A stretch of DNA of 64,000 nucleotides from Citrus sinensis (lineage: Eukaryota; Streptophyta; Magnoliopsida; Sapindales; Rutaceae), in NCBI RefSeq assembly GCF_022201045.2, contig NC_068557.1:22669501-22733500 (forward strand), in the 5' to 3' direction. This document shows, piece by piece, positions 43,713-56,176 of this stretch. A model generated the notes under the pieces. That model made no database searches and was not told the origin of the DNA. It saw only the letters and a program-made list of their open reading frames with translations. Within the stretch, counting starts at the first letter, position 1; each line of letters opens with the position of its first letter. A program made the translations under genes and the position numbers.

Positions 43713-45054
43713 TATTGTGCAAATTTTAATGTACTCGCAAGCGCACGAATCTATTGTAGTATAGACTAATGGTGACGAGTGTCGATCCCACGAGGAGGTG
43801 GATTTTAATTATATATAGAATTAATTTTGTAAATGGGTGATTGGATTTGTGGTGGAAATGATTTGGAATATGCTAAAACTTAAATTAAAATGGCAAGAAT
43901 AAATTCTAAAATTGGTATTGAAATGACGAGAATAAATTGAAGAGAATTATATTGAAATGACGTACTTGGGTATCTGGATCCGTATCAACATGCATCATGG
44001 GCTAAATAATCTGCATTAATGCCAATTAAATCATGAGGGGGGAATCCACACCTCATGAACCACGCTCTAATCAATATGGTGCTAAGGGCTTATCGTGCCA
44101 AATAATAATAACCGTATACTAGAGGACCGGTGAAACCAAGGCGGTACTAGACAAGATTAGTATTATTTGTCGACGAGAAGTCAAAACATCCACAAAAACT
44201 AGAGGGGAAGAGAAAATAAATTTACCAAATAAAGCCCATGACACATGTTGAGACTTCACCTTCAACCCAAGCTTGAAAGAAAATTAGCCACTCATAATTG
44301 AACTAGGGGCAAAATGGAAATTTATTAAAATACATAGAAAATACAAGATGGAGAGGGAATTACAGAAAATGGATCCCAAAAATGGATTCAGAGATATCAA
44401 ATTAGGGGGGAGAGACCCCCTTTTTATAGATACATGGAGTAAATCATGGCCATCGGATTAAAAACAGTTTGGACGCTCAGGATTGCGCCACGTCATCAGT
44501 CAACAGTCCACGGTTTGACCACGCGGATGAACAGTAACACGGTTTGACCCGACTTTGAACAGTAACGCGGTTTGGTTGAAAATAATCCTGTGTGATGCAT
44601 GCACCGTATGCGAGATTTTTCATCCACTAATATGCTGCCACATCACCATCAACAGTATATAAGAATTTTAGTCCAACAGGATCGTGACACCTCATCAGTC
44701 AATGCCACGTCATCGGTCCGTCTATGTGAACAGTGTCGTGAACAGTAACGTATACAATACCGTACACGTGAATAGTACCGTACATGTGAACAGTGTCATT
44801 TTTCCTTTTATGCTCCTCCTAAGGTTTTCGATCGTCCTGAGTTCAAAAGTGATGTTCGTTTTGCCATCTGATTTCTTGTTTATTGTGAAATGACTATGAT
44901 GCCCCTAAAATACATAAAATACTTAATGAAAATAAAACACATGTAATTAAATCACAAGAAGGTTAAATACATAAAAGTAAGGGTTGTTAGTAAGACTTGA
45001 AATGTAAAATGACAGTTTTCTCCTTTATAAATATGCATTTTCTAACACTCAACA
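43713..45054 (-). repeat. Athila-2 5' LTR
   Basis: 1342 bp. The inner terminus reads TATTG instead of TGTTG, a mutated TG/CA end. One of the three TGACGTGG boxes is changed (CCACATCA near 44638). Confidence 0.92.
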
Positions 45055-45059
45055 ATACC
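45055..45059. repeat. Right target-site duplication of Athila-2 (ATACC)
   Basis: Same as 32705-32709. Confidence 0.92.
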
Positions 45060-46096
45060 CACTTGTTTCCAACAATCTTCTGACCATCAGATCTTGGAAC
45101 TAAAGACCATGTATTGTTCTTGAGCAGAGCACCATACTCTTCCTTCATAACTTCAAACCATTTAGGATTTTGCATAGCTTCTTCTATAGATTCTGGCTCT
45201 TTATGAACAAGAGCTACATTGTAGAGTTTAGGCTTGAAAATTCCAATCTTACTTCTAGTGGTCATAGGATGTGTGTTTAAAAGAGTTTTTGATTGTTGTG
45301 TGTATTCTGGAGCTAATGTGTTATAATCTGTTTCAGGTGATGTTTGAAAAATGGGAGGTCTGTTGGTGGTGGTTGGCTGAACTGGTAAAGAAGTATGAAG
45401 TTCTGTATTAGGCTCTGTATTAGTGATTGGTAATGTGTTTATTTGAGACAATAGATGAGAATTGTTGTTATGATTAGGAGAAACTGAATGATGAGGACTG
45501 CTGCTGGTAGAGCTTGCAGAGTTAGGATTATGAGTGTTGTTATCATCTGAAGTTAAGAATAATGGAAAAGTGGATAGATGATACACTTGCTGAGGAGTGA
45601 AAGACAAGTTTTGACATGAGTTTGATTTATTAAAAGCAAAAGCAGAATTTGAGGAATGAGGAAAAGAAGATTCATCAAAGACAACATGTCTTGCTATATA
45701 AACCTGACCAGATGGATGCAAACACTTGTACCCTTTATGAGAAGGGTTGTACCCAATGAAAATACATTTGCTAGAATGGTAACCAAACTTATGCTTGTTA
45801 TAATCTCTCAAATATGGATAACATGCACAACCAAAACATTTAAGCATTTTGTAGTCTGGTTTATGTTTGAAAAATTTTTCATATGGAGTAAAGAATTTCA
45901 GAGTTGCAGAAAGCAACCTGTTAATATGGTAAACTGCTGTTTGAAAAGCTTCCCACCAAAAACTTAAGGGTAATTTAGCTTGAGCTAAAAGTGTGAGTCC
46001 TAACTCAACAACATGCTTATGTTTCCTCTCAACTACCCCATTTTGGTGATGTGTATAGGGACATGAGTGTCTGAACATGATTCCATTTTGGTTCAA
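45060..46096 (-). pseudogene. copia-2 integrase C-half, linker and RT start
   Basis: Open frame: HSCPYTHHQNGVVERKHKHV (with the catalytic Glu of integrase), FWWEAFQTAVYHINRL, KCFGCACYPYLRDYN, a Ser/Thr/Asn-rich linker, then NPKWFEVMKEEYGALLKNNT at the start of RT. It is cut at NKWV by Athila-2 and continues at 32704. Separated from 46113 by a frameshift in a G run. Confidence 0.88.
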
Positions 46097-46112
46097 AAAA
46101 TCAGTAAATGCT

Positions 46113-48389
46113 CTATACTCTCCCCCCCCAGTCAGATTGCAGCATTTTAATGGGACATTGAAATTGTTTTTCAGCTTGCAATCTGAACAATTTGAAGACT
46201 TGTAGGGCTTCTGATTTCAGTTTTAATGGATAAATCCAGGTGTATCTACTGAAGTCATCAACAAAGCTGATATAATAGACATAACCAGCTTTAGAAAGGA
46301 TAGGTGAAGGGCCCCATAAGTCAGTGTGAATTAATTCAAGCACCTGAGAAATTTTGGTTTCTGAGACAGGGAAGTGCAACCTGTGACTTTTTCCCATTTG
46401 ACATGCATCACATATTTGTTGTGCAGCTTGGTTAATAAGAGAATGTGAGAGATTAATAGTTTGATCATTCTTGAGCAAATGCATGAAGACATTGTGATGA
46501 GGATGACCAAATCTTCTATGAAGAAGATCAACTTTATTGACAAATGAATTACAAGAGGAAACATCAGTTTGAAAACAAGCTTTAGAGCTTGAGTGTTTAT
46601 TCTGAACATTATTTGCAATAGGAAAAGAAACATGACATGTTGATAACATAGATAGAGGCTGATTTGAATAAACTTGACACACGAAGGAAGAGGGAGACTG
46701 TGATAACTCTGATGATTTTAACAGCAGCCTATACAATCCTTTCTCAGCAAGACCTTGCAGAAGTACTTGTCCCTTCAGTAAATCCTTTACATAACACATA
46801 TTGCCAACAAATTCAATGGAAAGATTATTATCAGTGGTCAATTTGGATATGCTTATCAAATTCTTAGTAATTGAGGGAACTAACAAAATATCCTTGAGTG
46901 TTATAGGTGTGTGTTTGTAGGCAGATTTGAAACTTTTATAGTTAAAGCATGCATCACCAACATGAGTAATAATCAAACCTTGTCCATTGCCGATGGTCAG
47001 TTGGTCTGAGCCTTTGAATTCTTCTCTCACATGCATATTTGCCATGTTGTTGGTAATATGGTGTGTAGCTCCACTGTCAAGATACCACCCTTCATCAGCT
47101 GAGCCTTCAACATTTGCAACATAAGCTTCAGGCAGAGTAAAAGCCTCTGATGGATAAGAAGAAGCAGGAGAATAGTTCATGAACTGATAGCTAGAGTCTG
47201 AGACTTCATAAGGATCTTCAAATGAAGATGGTTGATAAGGAAATGGCTCAAAATTAACCATATATGCAGTCTTAGATCCCATCATTTTTCCTCTTCCAAA
47301 TGGTTTAGGTGAGGAAAAGTAAGCATCATCATACCTATACCAACATGCATAAGCAGTATGTCCTTGCTTATGACATATTTGACATATAGGTAATGGCTCA
47401 CTTGATTCAGAAACATTTGAAGTATTAGTAGGAGGGAACATATGCCTCATTTGTATTGGCCTATGAGACTGCATGAACTGATTTCTTTCAAAATCTGCAA
47501 CATTTCCTTTACCAAAACCACTAGCAGTGTTACCACCAGCTGGAAATCCTCTAGGATAAGAAGCAGAAAACATGCATCGACCAAAAATCTGACCTCTGCC
47601 TCCAGATTGTCCATAAGTGGCACTACTATTACCATAAGCATTTCTCCTAGGAGCACCTCTCATATGTGAATAATTTGTATTCATCATACTATAATTTGCA
47701 TTAAACATAGCCTGAGGATTCTGATTTTGTTCCAGCCTAGCTTCATGTGTCAGTAAAAGTGCATACGCATCATCATAACTCATCTTATTGGCTGTGATTA
47801 TTGAAGCCAGATCTAGATAGCTAGATCCAAGTCCATTTAGTGTCCTTATCAGCAAATCCTTTTCAGTTATGTTATCTCCAGCACATGCAAGTTTATTAGC
47901 TAACATTTTCATTTTCGAACAATATTCTTCAATGGACATTGACTCTTTTCTCAAAGTATCTAATTCATATCGAAGTTGCATTATTTTTGCTTCAGATTGT
48001 ACTCCAAATTGCTTTTCAATAGATCTCCATACATCAAAAGAAGTTTCATAGTTAAGAACTGAGCTTAAGATACCTTCACTGATTGTTGATAAAAGCCAGC
48101 TAAGTATAGTCTGATCTTGAGCTCTCCAGTTGATATAAGCTGGATTTTCAATCCTTTCCACGGATCCATCAGCTTGGGACTGAGAGACATATTGCTCTGG
48201 AACATTTTGTTTTTCTGAGATTAATTCTTCAAGTCGATTCCCTCTGATTGAAGTAATCACTTGTTTGCGCCAGAGAAGGAAGTTTGATCGATCGAGTTTT
48301 ACTGTTGTGGCAAAGGTAAATGAAGTTTGTGTGGAATTCATTTGATTGACATTTGAACGGTTTTGATTTATTGTACTGGAACTAGCCAT
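46113..48389 (-). pseudogene. copia-2 gag, protease and integrase N-half
   Basis: I start it at MASSSTINQ (48389); an upstream in-frame ATG (48407) overlaps the LTR/primer-site junction. Long open frame: gag (KLDRSNFLLWRKQVITSIRG), zinc knuckle CQICHKQGHTAYACW (CCHC-type last ligand changed), protease WYLDSGATHHITNN, HRRFGHPHHN and CDACQMGKSH of the integrase zinc domain, DLWGPSP, FVDDFSRYTW and QSDWGG. The frame is lost in a run of nine G (sense) just after QSDWGG, near 46116-46124. Confidence 0.9.
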
Positions 48390-48393
48390 GGAT

Positions 48394-48406
48394 GGTTCTG
48401 ATACCA
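48394..48406 (-). other. copia-2 primer-binding site (initiator tRNA-Met)
   Basis: Sense TGGTATCAGAACC, directly adjacent to the LTR; one base differs from the usual GAGCC. Confidence 0.85.
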
Positions 48407-48736
48407 TGAAAGAGAAAATGAAGTTGTTTGTTTCTGAGGAAAATTATTTTCAGAGAAAAAATCACTTTATTTCTTATTGATTTTTCTTAACCTTTACAAC
48501 TGAATCAACTCAACTTATATACACGCACAAGATTACAGCTTAAGCTAATTACATTCAGTTACACACACATACGAAATGACTGATAACAAGCTTAACCATC
48601 TTGTGCTGATCTGGCAACTTACTTAACTAACTCTGATGAGCTGGCATTGCTGAAATACTTGACTGACTGAGACTGAAGCTTCTTCTCCTTCTTACTCCTA
48701 CTCTCTGTGAGCTCAGCATATTGGACTTCCTTAACA
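48407..48736 (-). repeat. copia-2 5' LTR
   Basis: 330 bp; matches 30965-31293 with few differences. Confidence 0.92.
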
Positions 48737-48741
48737 GTGAG
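48737..48741. repeat. Right target-site duplication of copia-2 (GTGAG)
   Basis: Partner of GTGAA at 30960-30964. Confidence 0.75.
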
Positions 48742-48866
48742 GGAACCCCTCCCTCCTATATGTACATAATAAGAGGCCAAAGCCAAAGGCCCTCGGATCT
48801 CAATCTGTAATTTTGTTTGGGGGGAGGGAAAAAAAAACTTAAAGCTTTAAGAGAGATTCGGAGAAG

Positions 48867-50828
48867 ATGTTGAACGGTGTTTAATCCAACAACAACAATA
48901 TTCGCACGCCATTCCCCTTACAACTGCCACAACGACCCTTAATCCCGTTGCCCCAGCACGTCAACGGCGCCGTTTCACCAAGTATTTTAATTCAATTGCT
49001 TGTGTGTTACTCATCAACACACACACATAATAACATATGGAACAACAAATTTAACTCTTGTTATATTTACATTATTTGTGTAGAAAAATTAAATACGTTG
49101 GGATGAATTAATTAATTAATTAATTTCTTTTTGAGAAGTATCTTCATAACGAGTGTTTAGTTAACGTATTTCTTTTAGTTAATACGTTAATTTGTGTGTG
49201 TGTTTAGTTTTTATATTTTTATCTTTCTATTTTTATTATTATTATTATTATTTGCCAGATATGACGATGAATTCGAGTATGATTTTGGCTAATCAGAACA
49301 ATCAACTTTGGCGGCTCGCGCAGCATTAAGAAATTCAGCGAGCAAGACAAATAGGAAGAGGAATGGGTGTCAGGATATATCAGAGTACTTTTAAGCATAA
49401 AGCCGGTGGGAATAATAAAATTGGTAAGAACCTACAATGGACTATGGGACAAGGTCTGGAAACGTGGAGGAGAGGAGATGATCCAAGCAGAAGAAGGGTG
49501 ATTTATTGCCGGTCACGGGATTGACGAACCTTAAAATTGGAGAGAATTGTAAGGAGAAGGAGAAGGAGAAGGAGAAGGAGAAGAATGCTGCAACTGCTGC
49601 TGATACGATGGCGAGTCATAAGGAGTAGATAAAATTGAGGTTGCAGAAAGAGAAGGACATGTTTGAAAAGATGGCCGCAGAGCCGAAGTAGCAGCTGGAT
49701 AATATTGGGAAAGTTCTCAATGTTTTAGCCCAATTGAAAATGAGGATTCTTTAGGGACCTTGACATTGGAGTCATGACTTGCAGATTACTTGAGTGACTT
49801 AAAGAAGAGGGTTTATCTTAATCATTGGCTTCTTTACTTCAACCCCATTGCTCGGTCACTAGCTTCTCCTTTGTTTAAGAGGGTGTTTCAAGGTTGGGAC
49901 CCTCTTCAAAATCCATCACACGGACTGGAATTGGTGTCAAAGTGGAAGGATTTTTTGGACATCCACCAAGGTCTTACTTATTCTAACCTGGTTTCAGTGA
50001 ATATCTTTCCTGCTGATAGAATGTCGTCAAGCATCAATACTGGGATGCTAGAGAAGTTGAGCCGATGCTTAAATTTTTAGATAGTTGGAAAAACTTGCTG
50101 CCTTCTTCTGTTCTTGATACCATATTGGATACAGTTGTTATGCCGAAAGTTTCTAGTCTTGTCAACTCATGGAACTCCTCTTCCGAAACTGATCCGATCC
50201 ATGTCTTGGTGCAGTCGTGGATGCAAATTCTGGGACAAAAACGCGAGGGCTCGTATCAGATGATACTTATAAAGTTGGGAGAGGTTATTGACTATTGGCA
50301 CCTAAGTAAGAAAGCAGCATACGCTATATTGTCACCTAAGTAAGAAAGCAGCATACGCTATATTGTCACCGTGGAAGAAAATGTTCGATTTACCAAGCTG
50401 GGAACAACTTATGATTCGATATATTGTTGAAAACTAAAGGTTACCCTTCAGGAATTGGAAATAAATCCTGCAAACCAAAAGCTTGATCAGTTCAATTGGG
50501 TCACATCCTGGGTATCTGACATTCCAATTCACCTTATGGCCGATTTGATGTTGGGATTCTTCTTCACCAAGTGGCTCCAGGTTTTGTATAATTGGTTGAT
50601 CCAAACTCCGGATTTTGAACAGATCCGTAAATGGTATATGGTTGGAAGGAACTTCTTCCGCAAGAAATTCTAGCAAACGAAAGTATCCGGGCACGGCTTG
50701 CTATTGGGCTTGACATGATTGCCGAAGCTGCTGATGGAGCTAAACTTGACCCAGCTGGTTATTTACTGAAACCTAGTCTTCTGAATCAGATTAAGCAGTT
50801 TGAAGCTCCACAGATTGCAGCAGCATGA
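48867..50828 (+). pseudogene. STIP/TFIP11-like copy D, pseudogene
   Basis: Follows the two-exon plan of copy C: a short first exon from ATG at 48867 (in-frame TAA after five codons) and a long second part from about 49258. GCFC segments remain in different frames: 49790-50080 (SLASPLFKRVFQGWDPLQNP-like), 50065-50343 (WKNLLPSSVLDTILDTVVMP), 50455-50673 ([28 protein letters not shown]) and 50631-50828 ([13 protein letters not shown]). It has many stops, a GAGAAG repeat at about 49553-49583 and a 34-bp duplication at 50301-50368. The copia-2 insertion ends 130 bp before its ATG and may have removed its promoter from context. Confidence 0.82.
50301..50368. repeat. 34-bp tandem duplication in STIP copy D
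   Basis: Units 50301-50334 and 50335-50368 are identical. 34 is not a multiple of three, so it shifts the frame. Confidence 0.93.
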
Positions 50829-53336
50829 CAAACGAATTTAACTAAAGCACTTGCAGCAGCTAGCCATTGCATGAGTTTATTTATATTTACCTCGTTTATT
50901 TACTGAACCCTTAACATTGCTTGGTAATATTATATGTACGATTGAATTATTGTAATCCTGTGCTTGAACTCAGTATCAGTAAGCATTTTGATTTTTGGTT
51001 AGTTATTGGCGCAGAATATACAAAGTTTGTGAATGTGGTCCCTGGAATTAGTTCGGCAATCATGGTTCTAACAAATTAAGGCTAATGGCCAAGCGTTTTC
51101 ATTTTTTTTTTCCCTTTTAAGAAGTCAAGAACGGATCAATCATTAGACTCTGTCTTTTCTTTATTTATTGTATCGAGTTGGAATTTTCTTCCTAATTTCC
51201 TGCTCAATTAATTAGTTGGTCCCTTCAATTCTAGTATAGCCGAGACTTACACGAATATAGTTTTGTAATTATAATAAAAATATTATAGATTTTTCACACA
51301 GATAAAATGAATTTAACTTTCAAGTTACAATAATTAATACATATTAAACACTTTAATACCCTTATTTTTAATCTATACCTGTCTAACATGGCTTAAATCA
51401 ATATAATTATAAATCTTTAGATTATGCATGGTAACACTTAACATAATCCAAACATTCATTTTTTTCTGATGGTGGTGATGGATCCGTTAGCTAATGCACG
51501 TGAATTGATGAGTTGCAAACAAATCCCCCTGAGCCACACATTTCGTTTGGTTGATTTATGTTATACTTTCTGTTAAAAACAATCAACAACATGAAATCCC
51601 TCCAAAGGCATAACCATTTGAACCTGTGATGATCGACAACCCTCATGCACAAACCCAGTAATATTTTATTTCTTAAAACCGATGATGAAGCCTCAATATT
51701 TTACAAGATCATCACCATGAAAATTAAAGAAGTAAAGCAGCTCTAACCATTCCCCATGGATTAAATTCTTTTATTCTCTAGATCTAGGTTTGGTTCTAAA
51801 CAATATATATAGCTAGAAAGGTCACAAGGGGTAATACTTATTACTGAATATCAAAAGTTTCTACGTCAACACATATAATTGTTTGTGTATATATTGAAAA
51901 AGTTGACCATGTTAATAAAAGAAGCAATGGAACAAGATCAATACCCAGAAGAAAATTGCCAATGCGCAAGGATTGATTGAAAATATTAACTACAGATTAG
52001 AGCTATATATAGCTGGATGGTTTTTCCTATTGCTTATAACATGTAATTGATCAGCTGATGCAAGCTCGTGAGTGTTGATATGTCATCATCAATAGATGAT
52101 CCAGTTTCCAAAATTCTTTTATAGGGGAGATTATATATGTAGATCAAAGCATTACAAAATCGAAAAAGAAAATTAAAAATTAGACACCATTATAAAAAAA
52201 AAAAAGCAATAAAGAAAAGAAAATCCAAATTTTCAACTTTCTGGGTTTTATACTTTTGAAATTAACCTTTTAGGTCTGCTCATTAATCAATTAACATCGT
52301 GATTAGAAGTTTAGGGCCACCCTTTTCTGTCTTTTACGACTTTGTCATTTTCTTTAGGAATACAGTTGTTAGTTTGAAATGGTAGTGCTAATTAAAAAGT
52401 TAAGTAGCTAGCTAACTAGAATTTAGTTATATCAATATCTATTGATTGAGTACCAACCAAAGATTTAATAATTTAAATCCAACAAGTACGATATATAGTA
52501 TATTTGATTTTTTTCTGTGATTTTTATAATAATTAATACTAGAAATTAACTAAATCTAGTAATTAGAGGAAACCATATATTAGTTGATGGTGAGAAGCAA
52601 GTGTCCATAAAGGAATCATTTCAATCAGCACTTTAGTTGCAAAATGCATGACAACCCTAAAAGATAAAAAAACTAGGTAGAGAACATACATTTTTCTCAT
52701 AATTAAAAACAAGGGTCGTGGCTTTTAATTGGGAAAAGGAAGCTTAATTATCAATTGACTTGGACCCATGTTTTTTTTTTCTTTAATTTATTGAAGGAAG
52801 AACCGAAGTTAAATTTTGGGTTTTATATATAATTAACTATATAGTATTGTTTGTAATTGAAATAACGAAGTTGATTTTATAGAATGCACTTATACGGATC
52901 TTAATAATACATATATCTCACCTTATTAAATAGCTCTTGATAAGCACTTGAGCTGCAAAACTGGGTGGAATTTACTTGAGACACGCGAAAAATCAACAGA
53001 AAGCAACAACAGAAAGAAAATAATTAATCAGTGAAAAATGAAAGAATATATAAGCGCTACAATACACCAATATTATTCCATAACAAGCTTATAATAATAT
53101 AGGTAAACTTTTACAGACTAACAAGCTATATATCTACAAACAGGCTATATATAAACCCACTCGCATATATAAAAGTTTTACTTAATTAAATGTCAATGCA
53201 AATATTTGAAACCCACCTTTCTATATTCTACCCGATCCTCAAATATATGTTCTTGGATTTATTTATACAATATCTATATATTAATTTGTCTGTATAATTA
53301 TTAATTTGTTGATAATTAATTATTATGTAGAGCTGA
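50829..53336. other. Intergenic between STIP copy D and the bHLH gene
   Basis: AT-rich. No open frame of note and no recognised repeat. The part next to 53336 is likely 3' UTR of the bHLH gene. Confidence 0.5.
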
Positions 53337-53837
53337 TCAGAGAGCAGAGTAGAATTGATCAATACTTGTCATCACCTGTACTTGAGTAACAAGGCACTTC
53401 AAGTAATGCGCGGTTTCATCCAACAAGCTGCACAAATCCATTGTTTCACCCCCCGGCACAAGCTTCCGAAGCTCGTTCGCATGACAAAACCCTCCGCCAC
53501 CACCAACCTCCTCATGATGATCACCTCTCTTCCTTAAACTTCTCTTATGATGATGAATATTGTTGTTGATTAATCTTCTCACTGAAACAACACGACGGCG
53601 TCGTCTTGCTGCTGCTTTGTGTTGATTATGAATCTTCCAAAGCATAGCCCTACTCCAAGCTCTCCTAGAACCAACCGCCAAAGCCATTGATTTATCAGCA
53701 GCAATCTTAACCCTAGTGGGTGATGATAACGATGATCTTTCCTCACTTTTTATTTTCATCAAAGCTCTAAGAAATCTTCTGCTGAACCGAGATTTTAAAG
53801 AATTAGGGTTTGAAGATGACCTGTTAATCGAATTCAT
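53337..53837 (-). CDS. Atypical bHLH transcription regulator, IBH1/IBL1-like
   Basis: Single exon, 166 residues, ATG at 53835-53837. N-terminal SRRFLRALMKIK, then KIAADKSMALAVGSRRAWSRAMLWKI, typical of IBH1/IBL1-type proteins. A basic but DNA-binding-deficient region (ARRRRRVVSVRR, no H-E-R pattern) follows. The helix-loop-helix is ELRKLVPGGETMDLCSLLDE then TAHYLKCLVTQVQVMTSI. A Gly run and His run lie in between. Proteins of this class do not bind DNA themselves; they pair with activating bHLH proteins and restrain brassinosteroid and gibberellin-driven cell elongation. UPB1-type or bHLH147-150-type relatives are less likely because of the WSRAML and LVPGGETM context. Confidence 0.82.
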   Translation of the reverse strand: MNSINRSSSNPNSLKSRFSRRFLRALMKIKSEERSSLSSPTRVKIAADKSMALAVGSRRAWSRAMLWKIHNQHKAAARRRRRVVSVRRLINNNIHHHKRSLRKRGDHHEEVGGGGGFCHANELRKLVPGGETMDLCSLLDETAHYLKCLVTQVQVMTSIDQFYSAL

Positions 53838-54003
53838 GATACGTTTGTGAAATTAGGGTTTCTGACACTAGTAGGGTACACAGCAATATTGACTGTAACT
53901 GAATTGCGGGCTTGTTTCTTTTTATGGGATGAATCAAAAATGAGATTTTCTTCTGACACAAAAGGGGGGCCTCAGCCCTCTGACACACAAAATCTAATAC
54001 AGT

Positions 54004-54054
54004 ACACACACACACACACACACACACAAAGAAAGAAAGAAAGAAAGAAAGAAA
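54004..54054. repeat. Compound (AC)n-(AAAG)n microsatellite upstream of the bHLH gene
   Basis: (AC)n at 54004-54027 followed by (AAAG)n at 54028-54054, about 170-220 bp upstream of the bHLH start codon. In sense it reads (CTTT)n(GT)n in the 5' leader or proximal promoter. Confidence 0.92.
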
Positions 54055-54062
54055 TGTGGTGA

Positions 54063-56176
54063 GGGAAATTTGAAGGTGGGGAGAGACAGAGTGGGGGGAT
54101 TAAAAATGGGAGGTGTGAAGGAGAAGAAGACTTGGAGAATCAATCTATAATAAAGCTATGAGATAATTGTTGATAGTATTAATATTATCTTCTTCTTTTT
54201 TAATTGAATTATACGTTTTCTTTTATCGGTATCGTTTTCATGTTGAAGCTTTGGAGATGGAAGTTTCTTGTGGGGCCTCTAAATTGCCAACCACCATATG
54301 ATCGCACATGGTGCCATTTTCCCACTTGGACTAATGTGGGGTCCTTTCTTTTACTTCTATAAAACTACACAGATATTCCCCTCTCCTCATTCTATTTACT
54401 AATTTGACACATAAATAAATGAAAATAATTACGCAAATCATCTTCAGGCTACCTTAAAAATATTTAAAGTACGAGTAGTTACCGCAAATTTTTGAAAATA
54501 GAACTAAAACTAAAGATGGTATTGAAATATTATCATAATTTGTGGAGGTTATTTGTACCTTTGACATTCTTAAGGTGTTTAAGAGATAATATTCGTATAG
54601 ATTAATTAGTAATTTCACCTCATATTTGGTGAATAGTTGAGTAGATATATATTATTTTCTTATATGGTGAGTAACTTTACACGTTATATTGTTTTATAGT
54701 GACTTAAGAAACAATATTATCTAATAGTAAACTATATCAGTAGATAATCATTTTTTCTCATTTTTACAATGTCAACCTATTGAGTCATTCTTTAATATTA
54801 AGGACTTTTGTTGGATATGAAATAATTTTTTGAAGCTAAACAACACTGTTTAACTACAATACAAATTAAATTATAATTTAAGTACACAGCACAGTAGTAT
54901 GGAATTTTATATTTTGAAATGTATGAACATCATCACATGTGAATCATTCTTAGAATTCTCATCACTTTCTTTCTTTTCATTTTTCTTCTCTTGCTTTCAC
55001 ATATTTTTTCTTTGTTTTAGTTATAACTTTGTCTTGTAAGAGAATGTCAATTGTGAGTAATTGTGATGGTGATACATGGGCGAGGTGAAATATTTTGACG
55101 GCAAGCACACGTGGTATGATTTGATGGGGTGGGAATGTCGGCACTCAAAATGGATTATGGACTACACTAGAAAAGGCTTTGCTCTGCGACTAATATTAAA
55201 ATTTTAATTTTAGTTAATTAGCTTTAATAACAAGTAAGGAACCTCATTATTAGGTAACATTTCACTTTTGTGATAATGATGGTGTAACCGTGGCCTCTAA
55301 ATAATCTCATTACTTTTAAGTATACTTGCTTTGCATGTTTTCAAAAAAGCAAACAGTAATTAGGTACACATGTCATGTTATCTTCGAAGTGATAATGTAG
55401 TTTTAATTTATTTTACTTCATATAGAATTATATCCTAAACCTAAGACTTTAAATTAAATAAATCCTCATCCAAGTCTAAAAGTTCCATATTGCCAAAATA
55501 TGTTGACTCTTTCATTGACAAATCCCATGTTTGATTTGGACTAATTTGGTGATTCTATTATTTTTTAAATAATTATTGTTAGATGTGCAATAGAAATAAT
55601 CAATTTACAAAAATAATAGTTGATCAATTGGTAAATTTTATTTTTAAAAATATTGTGGGTTTTAAAAGCACACGCATTTATTTGATAAATCTTACCATTA
55701 AACTAATTTAAGAATATAAATTATTAAAATAAACATAATATTGAATATACATTTATGAACACGAATACATAATGTTTTTTTTATTGTGTATATACAATGA
55801 TTTATAAATAAAATAAGATTTTTTATTTTATTTTTTAGTTTGGTCATCTCAGTGTAATAATGATAATAATCTCTTTAAAATGAATAATTTTATTTCCTAC
55901 TTAAATAAGGATAATTTTGAATTCCTATAATATATGTGGGGAAATATATCGAATTACATGAAGTATAAAATTATTTCTAAAAATTAAATTTTAAAAAACT
56001 AATCCTTTCCTAATTTTCAAAGTTTGCTGTAGGATATGGTGATTTTGTCGAAAGTGATTTTTTAAAAAAAATTTTACCAAATACCAAAATTAATTTTTAT
56101 TTTTTAATACCACTTTTGAGTCTCTCAAAAACAATAACAAGCCCTTCATTAACCATATATATTACTGTTAATAATA
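54063..56176. other. Intergenic AT-rich region
   Basis: Promoter side of the bHLH gene, then AT-rich DNA. No gene or transposon recognised. Confidence 0.5.

Larger units (their letters stand above)
32710..45054 (-). mobile_element. Athila-type Ty3/gypsy LTR retrotransposon, copy 2 (Athila-2)
   Basis: Complete 12.3-kb element with both LTRs (32710-34005 and 43713-45054), polypurine tract, tRNA-Asp primer site, gag, pol and the same three accessory ORFs as Athila-1. Perfect ATACC duplications show an insertion into the RT start of copia-2. The LTRs differ by a 28-bp deletion in the left one, between CAGTAAC direct repeats, and by roughly two per cent substitutions judged by eye, mostly transitions. 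So it is not a brand-new insertion. Gag and pol have several stops and one frameshift. Confidence 0.94.
30965..48736 (-). mobile_element. Ty1/copia retrotransposon copia-2, split by Athila-2
   Basis: Minus-strand element with LTRs at 48407-48736 (5') and 30965-31293 (3'), initiator-Met primer site, gag-PR-IN (46113-48389), integrase end (45060-46096) and RT-RNase H (31299-32704). Without Athila-2 it would be about 5.4 kb, normal for copia. It inserted between STIP copies C and D. The two LTRs are near-identical by eye. Frameshift and stops make it inactive. Confidence 0.92.

Noticed and set aside
53824..54027. Minus-strand frame beginning with a Cys-Val repeat
   Set aside because: The N-terminus is just the translated AC microsatellite.
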